A stretch of DNA of 15,848 nt, from NCBI GenBank assembly GCA_964396165.1, contig CAYNEF010000067.1:1-15848 (forward strand), read 5' to 3'. The translations under genes and the position numbers were made by a program. Within the stretch, counting starts at the first letter, position 1; every line of letters begins with the position of its first letter. This document shows, piece after piece, positions 6,857 to 12,596 of this stretch. Source of the DNA: CALCZU01 sp964396165 (GTDB lineage Bacteria; Bdellovibrionota; FAC87; UBA2466). The notes below the pieces were generated by a model. The model did not search any database. It was not told the origin of the DNA and saw nothing but the letters and a program-made list of their open reading frames with translations.

Positions 6857-8469
6857 TGGCCTACTCCAAAAATTTCTTTTACGCAGTCTTTGTCACCGGC
6901 ACGTAATTGCGCTGTGTGAATATTATTTTCAAATTCGCCCCAAGCAATTTGTGCCCTGTTGTCCTTGTCAAACCAACCGGATACGAGGGAAATTCTTTTT
7001 TCTAAAATATTTTTTAACTTCGCTGTAGGTACGCCGAATCCAAAATCAAAAAACAGGAGAGGCTTTTCAGAGGGAAAAAGTGTCGACTTTACGGCACTTG
7101 TCATAAAATCAAACGCAATCAGATCCACATCCGTATTGAGATCCATTTTTTCTGCCGTGCCCTGAAGCATTTTAATGCCGAATTGTGTTTCCCATTCTTT
7201 TGGGTAGCGAGACAAACATTCCGGATGGCATTTGTACCAAACCTCATACCCCTGGCCTTTTAACTTCTCAATCAGTCGTGTGGTCCAATCAATAAAGATG
7301 TAATCTGATGGCAAAAGGTTAAGCCCCGCAAATGTTTCTCCAGAGTAAAAACCACCCATAATCAGCGCCACAGGCGTTTGTCTTTTTTGCATGGGTGTTT
7401 TTGGCTGAAAGATGCGCGCAGCTTGTTCCGCGCTGTAAGCAAAATCCGAGAATCCTACAAATGTTTTTTCGCGTTCATCGAACATGTACTTTGTGATTTC
7501 TTCTTTAATAGCGCTGCAAGCCTCTGCAAGGGGCGGAGAGAACGCTACGTACTCGTCACAAAGATCGAAAACCGTACTGTGTTCTCCTTTATTGGGATAC
7601 AAACTTACCCCTCTGCCGTGATCATGCCCGACACATTTTCCGCCGTTATCTGTGACTGCAGCTCTTAGGGTGCGGTGCCAAAGACTATTGGCACTTCCAT
7701 ACCATAGAGTATTCGGTATTTTTTTGGGCTCTGAGAGTAAGCGCTCATAGTAAAATCCGACGAGACAAAGATATTCGCGCACAATTTTTTCAAAGTGCAA
7801 ACGAAACCCAGCGGGCCAGGTCCATTCAGGCAATGCAGTTGTGATGGTGGCAAGAAGCGCATGTACTTGCTCGTCATATTCATCCGATGCCGAAGCTAAT
7901 TTTAGTTTGTCTTTTTCTGAGAGTGACATCCATTCCCAGAAGGAACACAGAACAACGCGTTTTCCCGTTTCTTGATATATTTTTTTTGCGTGTCGCTGAA
8001 TAAATTCATCTGAAGATAAGGCAATGATGTCATCCCGTTTAATTGCAGTTACAGATTTTCTAACAAGTTCGCCTTCGCGAAAAAGACGACGCAACGGTCT
8101 GAGAAAACGCACAAGAAGTGAAGGGCGGGGCAAGCCTTTTCTTAAACTGGAAAGAGCGCCTGGTGCTATCTTAAAATCGGATTCAGACTCTAGAGCTTTT
8201 CCGTAAACATATTCCTTTGGATTAACAGTTGAGCCTTCTATAGAAAACTCCCTTTGTGTGAGCAAAGAGGCGCGGTAAAAAATTAAAAATTCTTTTAAAA
8301 CAACGTTGATGGAAATGCGCAGCGGTTGCCACTTTTTTTGGTTTTCGGCTAAACCCTTTTTGATGAGCTTAACGGTTTGTACCTGAAGTTTTTCGCGCAC
8401 TTCGTGTAATTCCGTTTCAGAAACGGGCCAGTAAAACTTCGCTATTCCTTTTTCATTTAGTTGAATCAA
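6850..8469 (-). CDS. Unrecognised GT-B-like protein with HP motif; candidate CMP-nonulosonate transferase
   Basis: This 539-residue soluble protein opens the nonulosonate operon. I do not recognise a named family. Its C-terminal half looks like a GT-B glycosyltransferase of the capsule/CDP-glycerol-transferase kind: GHDHGRG at 281-287, a strand IMGGFYSG at 370-377, YKCHPE at 412-417 and DFMTSAVKSTLF at 454-465. An HP pair binds the CMP moiety in GT-B sialyltransferases and also occurs in Kdo and CDP-glycerol transferases. The operon makes a CMP-sugar and no other gene in it looks like a CMP-sugar transferase, so that role is a reasonable inference. The N-terminal 240 residues have no recognisable domain and are rich in charged helices. 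The start is TTG at 8469: no ATG, GTG or other TTG occurs between it and an in-frame stop at 8503-8505, and no well-spaced Shine-Dalgarno is present. Confidence 0.7.
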   Translation of the reverse strand: MIQLNEKGIAKFYWPVSETELHEVREKLQVQTVKLIKKGLAENQKKWQPLRISINVVLKEFLIFYRASLLTQREFSIEGSTVNPKEYVYGKALESESDFKIAPGALSSLRKGLPRPSLLVRFLRPLRRLFREGELVRKSVTAIKRDDIIALSSDEFIQRHAKKIYQETGKRVVLCSFWEWMSLSEKDKLKLASASDEYDEQVHALLATITTALPEWTWPAGFRLHFEKIVREYLCLVGFYYERLLSEPKKIPNTLWYGSANSLWHRTLRAAVTDNGGKCVGHDHGRGVSLYPNKGEHSTVFDLCDEYVAFSPPLAEACSAIKEEITKYMFDEREKTFVGFSDFAYSAEQAARIFQPKTPMQKRQTPVALIMGGFYSGETFAGLNLLPSDYIFIDWTTRLIEKLKGQGYEVWYKCHPECLSRYPKEWETQFGIKMLQGTAEKMDLNTDVDLIAFDFMTSAVKSTLFPSEKPLLFFDFGFGVPTAKLKNILEKRISLVSGWFDKDNRAQIAWGEFENNIHTAQLRAGDKDCVKEIFGVGQC

Positions 8470-8477
8470 TGAGCCGA

Positions 8478-8506
8478 ATCTTTTCCTACAGGTCTCGTTG
8501 TGTCAA
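8478..8506 (-). promoter_or_regulatory. Candidate promoter of the nonulosonate operon (TTGACA -35)
   Basis: On the minus strand a perfect TTGACA (8501-8506) lies 17 bases from a poor -10 (AAAGAT, 8478-8483), which ends eight bases before the TTG start codon. That distance matches the leaderless-looking layout of the two rightward genes. A competing candidate is a perfect TATAAT at 8521-8526 without a good -35, which would give a leader of about 45 bases. I cannot choose between them. Confidence 0.35.
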
Positions 8507-8520
8507 TTGAATATTTTCAC

Positions 8521-8526
8521 ATTATA
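8521..8526 (-). promoter_or_regulatory. Alternative -10 box for the nonulosonate operon
   Basis: A perfect TATAAT on the minus strand in an AT-rich stretch. The hexamer 17 bases upstream (CTAAAC) is a poor -35. Initiation here would give a transcript starting about 45 bases before the TTG codon at 8469, with AGGA in the leader but about 14 bases from the start codon, too far for an ideal ribosome binding site. Confidence 0.3.
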
Positions 8527-8560
8527 TTAAGTGCTTAGCTTGAGTTTAGGGCGTGCGATT

Positions 8561-8605
8561 ATTGCCTATATTGACGAGTACTTAACTGGGCCGTCTGTAG
8601 GCAAT
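8561..8605. repeat. Inverted repeat in the divergent intergenic region
   Basis: The 8-base arm ATTGCCTA (8561-8568) recurs as its exact reverse complement TAGGCAAT (8598-8605). Arm centres are 37 bases apart, about 3.5 helical turns. It sits in the 188-base gap between the leftward operon and the rightward glycosyltransferase gene, just upstream of the rightward -35-like box. It could be an operator with split half-sites or a stem with a long loop; chance is not excluded. Confidence 0.35.
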
Positions 8606-8621
8606 GAAGTGTGCAATTACA

Positions 8622-8650
8622 TTGTATTTTTGAGGCCGCAAACTTATAAG
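8622..8650 (+). promoter_or_regulatory. Candidate promoter of the rightward glycosyltransferase gene, leaderless layout
   Basis: A -35-like TTGTAT (8622-8627, three of six consensus bases) and -10-like TATAAG (8645-8650, five of six) are separated by 17 bases. The GTG start codon is at 8658, only seven bases after the -10 box, so transcription from here would begin at or beside the start codon. No Shine-Dalgarno is present near the GTG, which fits a leaderless message. Confidence 0.5.
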
Positions 8651-8657
8651 TACGGTA

Positions 8658-9992
8658 GTGAAACCGGCTAAATTCCACATTCTGATTCCCTTGTTTTTAG
8701 ACTACTATCTTTTTCGGTATTTCGAAAAATTAGTCCCTGTCCTTTTAAAAGATGGATTTAAAGTTACGGTAGTCACTTTTGACCCCGCTGTTTTTAAAAA
8801 ATATTCCGCCATCTCAAACGCTGACTTGTCTGTAAAAAACGGGCCTCGCGTTGTTCGCTTTTTCTGGAACCGGGCACGTCGCCCTTTTTATCGCTTCGCT
8901 TTGTGGTGTGTCGCCTGGGTTTGGGGACTGACTTTAAAACTTCGTTACGATTTTGCCATACTGCCTTGGGAAAACCAGCCTCTTTGGTATGTCATATCGC
9001 GGTTTATTCCTTCTTTGTGCGCCCACAATACTTTTGATTTTTACGATTTAGATGAAGCAGCAGAAAGACAAAGGGAAGGCATTCCCAAACGGCGATCGCT
9101 TTTTAAACCGCCTACCATCGGGCACAGAAAACTCCATGTATGGTGGCACTGGGATCTGGATCGCATCATGGGCTTTCGCGGGGCAAATTATTTCGGCGGT
9201 TTTAGCGGGTTAGATTATTACACCGTTACGGGTTCTCGCATCGAAGAGAATTTAAAATCCTGCAATGTCGGAGTCGAGGGTAGCCCTACTCAGGTACTCT
9301 CTATCGGGAATCCGAGCTACGAGGGCTTTCTCGATATCCCAAAATCATTTACTCAAGGTGATCGTGACGCCTTAAGAAGCAAATTGGGATTTAACTTAAA
9401 CGATAAATTATTTGTTTTCTTTCTCTCTCCTTCTCACTTTGATGATTTAAAACGAGAAGAAATCGTAAAGGTAATTCATACCATAGAGAGAAAAATACCG
9501 GGCAGCCAGTATCTATTGAAGTTTCACCCTAAAATCAGACGCGAAGATCCCCCTCAATTCCAGCAGGCACTTTCTGCATACGGGGAACGTGTGAAACTGA
9601 TGACCGAGTTTTCTGGAGATGAACACAACGCAAAATTAATTTTATGTTCCGATGCGATTGTACAAAAACAAAGTACCGTAGGATTTATCGCAGCTCTTTT
9701 TGGTCACCCCATTTTCTCTTACAACATTGTAAAAACAGATTACCATGACAAGCTGTACGAAATTTTAGATTGCTCGTGGCATGCAAATAGCGAAAAAGAG
9801 CTGGAAGAAGCAATTGATAAATTTTTTACAGAAGAAGGCCGCAGCGAACTAAAGCTGAGACAAAAAAAATCTTGCGAAGCATTCTGTCTCGCTAATCCCT
9901 CTCCCTGTAGCAGCATCTCGAAGATTATCCACGCACATTTATCTCATACTTCCTTAGCGTGGAACCAAGCCCCAGCCCCGCAAGCAAGATAA
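8658..9992 (+). CDS. GT-B-like glycosyltransferase of the capsule/surface-carbohydrate type
   Basis: This 444-residue protein starts with a Rossmann-like strand (FHILIPLFLDYY). Its C-terminal half is typical of capsule/CDP-glycerol-type GT-B enzymes: SIGNPSYEG at 215-223, FVFFLSPS at 252-259, the LKFHPK block at 287-292 with an HP pair, and QKQSTVGFIAALFGHP at 336-351, where Ser-Thr contacts the nucleotide phosphate in relatives. It probably transfers a sugar or an alditol-phosphate-like group to the surface glycan; the donor is unknown. The GTG start is fixed by an in-frame TGA at 8631 with no other start codon between. The last 22 or so codons overlap the convergent membrane-protein gene by 68 bases, and the final Pro/Ala-rich tail looks like read-out past the domain end rather than a conserved part. 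Confidence 0.75.
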   Translation: MKPAKFHILIPLFLDYYLFRYFEKLVPVLLKDGFKVTVVTFDPAVFKKYSAISNADLSVKNGPRVVRFFWNRARRPFYRFALWCVAWVWGLTLKLRYDFAILPWENQPLWYVISRFIPSLCAHNTFDFYDLDEAAERQREGIPKRRSLFKPPTIGHRKLHVWWHWDLDRIMGFRGANYFGGFSGLDYYTVTGSRIEENLKSCNVGVEGSPTQVLSIGNPSYEGFLDIPKSFTQGDRDALRSKLGFNLNDKLFVFFLSPSHFDDLKREEIVKVIHTIERKIPGSQYLLKFHPKIRREDPPQFQQALSAYGERVKLMTEFSGDEHNAKLILCSDAIVQKQSTVGFIAALFGHPIFSYNIVKTDYHDKLYEILDCSWHANSEKELEEAIDKFFTEEGRSELKLRQKKSCEAFCLANPSPCSSISKIIHAHLSHTSLAWNQAPAPQAR

Positions 9993-11235
9993 CGTATGAA
10001 AATCTAAGGCGCATCAACGTGCCAATGTTTACTTGAGTGATTCCTAAAATAAAAAGGTGAGAAAGACAGAACAAAATAATCCAAGTCATCGGTGCACTCG
10101 GATTTCGAATGAAATAAAAAAAGAAACAAAGATAGAAAATATACAAAGCAATTGTATCGATAACTGCAGATTTCTTCAGCCAAGAACTATTCTCACCCTG
10201 AATGGCCTCGGCCCATTCGTTAGGAAAGGGGGCAAAGACACCAGTCAAAAGGCTTTTTGGAAAAAATCGGATTGTTTCCCAAGGCCCATTTAAAAAACGC
10301 ATGTCTTTTAAATTCCACCCGGCACCCTGGCTTTCTAAAATAAAACCTTGTCTAGTTAAAGCCAGTTGGTGCAATCCCCAGTCGAATAAATCAGGAAGTC
10401 CATCCGCTTTCGCCCAGCTATTCACAGACGCGATAATTTCAGGTTTTACTTTATCTATCTCTGGCGCAGCGTCCACTTTCAGCACATGGGGAATAAATAA
10501 AGTGAGTAAGACCCAAAAAGTAAGTCCAGCAAGAAACAGTGGGCGTCTGTGAATCATTAAAGAGACCAGCAGGGTAAAACATAAAACAGCTGCCAGCGGT
10601 CCCATCAAATGAGATTTTACAATCCAAATAGAGAGAATCCCCAGCACACCTAAAATGACGTCTCTGAAATGAGGGGAAATGAGAAGTCGCGTAAACGCTA
10701 AAACGAAAAGTGTCGTTCCCATCAGCACAAAAGGATCACGCTGTAATTGGGATATTAGTAACCAAGAAATCGGCGATAAAATAAGCGGGATAAAAATTGC
10801 CATTGAAGCTAGACGGTTCCATTGGAATGTACGTCCGATTAAATAGAGATTTACACACGATAAGGAAAAAAATAGTGCGTGTACCGGCAAATACACATAA
10901 GGCTTTTGAGGCAGAAAAACATACAGTACCGATAGTAGTTTTAAGTGAAAATGCTGGGATATTGGCAACCAATGCATCGAAGCCCATCCCTGCCCGCGAA
11001 TCTGATTCGCCCAAATAATCGCCCGCTCGTGATTCGCTATCGAATCACCTGCTTTTAATAACCCCATTCCCCAGTGCAACCCCGGAAGAATATAGGGCAA
11101 TAGAATCAGCTGGATAAAAGCGCCCACAAGCAGTGTGCCCAGAAACAAAGCGAGGAAGAGCTGAAACGTAAAATTTCGCTTATTTTTAATGTTTTGCTTC
11201 AATTCAATAAGTATCTTGCCGACTGTAGCGCACAA
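9925..11235 (-). CDS. Polytopic membrane protein, candidate GT-C-type glycosyltransferase
   Basis: About ten membrane segments are visible (roughly residues 24-50, 112-134, 142-162, 168-186, 192-206, 211-228, 232-252, 357-376, 382-399 and 411-425), with a large hydrophilic loop at 253-356. The first loop holds GDSIANHERA (63-72), an acidic position similar to that of GT-C enzymes that use polyprenyl-phosphate sugars, and the end carries an Arg-rich turn before the last segment (GTLMRLRFSY). A GT-C transferase fits best; a polymerase or ligase of the Wzy/WaaL kind is possible. The start is doubtful: the frame opens after a TAG at 11239-11241, TTG at 11235 is the first usable codon and TTG at 11202 the next, and the first ATG (residue 57) would remove the first membrane segment. 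It is convergent with, and overlaps by 68 bases, the gene at 8658-9992. Confidence 0.7.
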   Translation of the reverse strand: MCATVGKILIELKQNIKNKRNFTFQLFLALFLGTLLVGAFIQLILLPYILPGLHWGMGLLKAGDSIANHERAIIWANQIRGQGWASMHWLPISQHFHLKLLSVLYVFLPQKPYVYLPVHALFFSLSCVNLYLIGRTFQWNRLASMAIFIPLILSPISWLLISQLQRDPFVLMGTTLFVLAFTRLLISPHFRDVILGVLGILSIWIVKSHLMGPLAAVLCFTLLVSLMIHRRPLFLAGLTFWVLLTLFIPHVLKVDAAPEIDKVKPEIIASVNSWAKADGLPDLFDWGLHQLALTRQGFILESQGAGWNLKDMRFLNGPWETIRFFPKSLLTGVFAPFPNEWAEAIQGENSSWLKKSAVIDTIALYIFYLCFFFYFIRNPSAPMTWIILFCLSHLFILGITQVNIGTLMRLRFSYVILLAGLGLGSTLRKYEINVRG

Positions 11236-11245
11236 CGTCTATAAG
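11216..11245 (+). promoter_or_regulatory. Candidate promoter of the SGNH-like gene, leaderless layout
   Basis: TTGCCG (11216-11221, four of six -35 consensus bases) and TATAAG (11240-11245, five of six -10 bases) are 18 bases apart. The ATG lies at 11254, eight bases after the -10 box, so the transcript would start at or one or two bases before the start codon. There is no Shine-Dalgarno. The promoter lies inside the 5' end of the divergent membrane-protein gene. Confidence 0.5.
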
Positions 11246-11253
11246 TTTTTATT

Positions 11254-12567
11254 ATGGCTTTAAACTCTCAGCAAAAAGAACGTAAATTAAGATTTCTTCT
11301 TGGGGTTTTTACTGTCGCTTCCATTCTTGTAATTTTGCAAGTGGTGAATTTGTACTATGGATACCACTATTACAAAAAAGAACTTCAGCTCATGGAAGTC
11401 GGCCCCAAAGTAAAAGAGCTTGAGATGGTAAAAGCTACGGCTAACCGACTTGGTATTCCGTACGATGGACGGCAGAAAACGGAAGTCATCCGCGATTTAT
11501 TAAAGCAAGGCGTTGCGGCGGCACCCTATTGGCCGATTGAAGAAGGGTTTGGAGAAACCAAATTTGGCGGCGAAATTGAAACCCGTTTTTCCTATCACGA
11601 AAAACCCTTTCTATTATCCAGTTCTCTTAGTTACAAAGATACTGTCACCTGCAATGAAAGGGGCAACTGGTGGGTGTACAAGGCGGATCGTTACGGCTTT
11701 GTAAACCCCGATGCACTTTGGGATTTGCACAGCATGCAAATTGCCTTTGTCGGGGATTCGTTCACACAAGGTTCTTGCGTGGGAAGTGAATTGAATTTTC
11801 CGACCTTAATCAGAAAAACCTATCCACACACATTGAATTTAGGGCAAGGTTCTTCAGGTCCCTTGGCATATCTTGCGAACATCAAAGAGTACGTACAGCT
11901 AAAAAAACCCAAAGTAGTCTTTTTCGTATTTTATGAAGGCAATGATCTTCTTGGCGATAACGTCATGAAGAAAAATAAACTCTTGATGCGGTATCTGGAG
12001 CCAGGTTTCACTCAAAATCTCGCTTCACACAAATTGGAACTGGATAAAATTGTCGAACAGTATATCGACGATAAAAAGCTCGAGCTAAGCCGCTCGACCC
12101 CAACCTGGAAACCCGTCACGGAAGAAGATAGAAGCCGTGTATTTTGGTACACTTTCGGAATCAAACGTTGGCTTTATTACAGTTGGCTACGTACGCGTCT
12201 GATGGAAGGAAGAGACGAACGCACCCCAGCCGATTATGATCTTTTCTCAAAGGTTGTTGCAGAAGCAAACCGCACAGTGAAATCGTGGGGCGGTAAATTT
12301 GTATTTATTTATCTTCCAAGCGGAAATTTTAAAGGCGATTCTTATTTAAACGGTTTGAGAAAAAGAGTTCCTGAAGTGGTGCAGGCTGAAGGAATTGCTT
12401 ATATGGATATGCTGGAGCCCATGGTGAAAAGCAATTTAGGAACTGAGTATTTTTTCGATTTCCCCTCTTCCCATTACTCCAAAGAAGGCTACCAGTTTGT
12501 AGCTGACAGAGTGCTCGAATTTTTAAGTACGGAAACAAGTCTGCACGATAAATTAGCAAAGCAGTAA
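11254..12567 (+). CDS. Membrane-anchored SGNH/GDSL-hydrolase-like protein
   Basis: This 437-residue protein has one N-terminal membrane segment (about 13-35) after a short basic stretch, then a periplasmic-type domain. SGNH blocks can be seen: FVGDSFTQG at 165-173 with the likely nucleophile S169, NLGQGSSGP at 195-203 and YEGND at 227-231 with the block III Asn. A final block DFPSSHYSKEGY has H407 preceded by D402. The usual spacing in block V is DxxH; here it is D-x4-H. Such membrane-tethered SGNH proteins often add or remove acyl groups on exported polysaccharides, as in the AlgJ/AlgX kind, and a role in acylating or deacylating this glycan is inferred. The gene is alone on its strand and its stop is four bases from the convergent AsnB-like stop. 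Confidence 0.75.
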   Translation: MALNSQQKERKLRFLLGVFTVASILVILQVVNLYYGYHYYKKELQLMEVGPKVKELEMVKATANRLGIPYDGRQKTEVIRDLLKQGVAAAPYWPIEEGFGETKFGGEIETRFSYHEKPFLLSSSLSYKDTVTCNERGNWWVYKADRYGFVNPDALWDLHSMQIAFVGDSFTQGSCVGSELNFPTLIRKTYPHTLNLGQGSSGPLAYLANIKEYVQLKKPKVVFFVFYEGNDLLGDNVMKKNKLLMRYLEPGFTQNLASHKLELDKIVEQYIDDKKLELSRSTPTWKPVTEEDRSRVFWYTFGIKRWLYYSWLRTRLMEGRDERTPADYDLFSKVVAEANRTVKSWGGKFVFIYLPSGNFKGDSYLNGLRKRVPEVVQAEGIAYMDMLEPMVKSNLGTEYFFDFPSSHYSKEGYQFVADRVLEFLSTETSLHDKLAKQ

Positions 12568-12596
12568 CAAGCTAGGAATTTAAGCTTTGCATTTTT
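12556..12596 (+). terminator. Possible hairpin terminator between convergent genes
   Basis: GCAAAGC (12556-12562) and GCTTTGC (12584-12590) form a seven-base stem with a 21-base loop, followed on the plus strand by A and then TTTTT (12592-12596). It spans the stop codons of both the SGNH-like gene and the convergent AsnB-like gene. The loop is long for an intrinsic terminator. On the minus strand the stem is followed by a weaker TAATTT. Confidence 0.35.

Noticed and set aside
8571..8600. TTGACG at 8571-8576 as the -35 of the rightward gene
   Set aside because: The hexamers 17-18 bases downstream (TCTGTA, CTGTAG) are poor -10 boxes; TTGTAT with TATAAG further downstream is a better pair.
9928..9963. 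Seven-base inverted repeat as an intrinsic terminator for the convergent pair
   Set aside because: The loop is 22 bases and no T-tract follows on either strand; it is kept only as a note in the overlap finding.
10202..10552. Plus-strand open frame of 116 codons
   Set aside because: It lies antisense within the membrane-protein gene, has no ribosome binding site and its translation has no recognisable domain; the minus-strand frame shows clear membrane segments.
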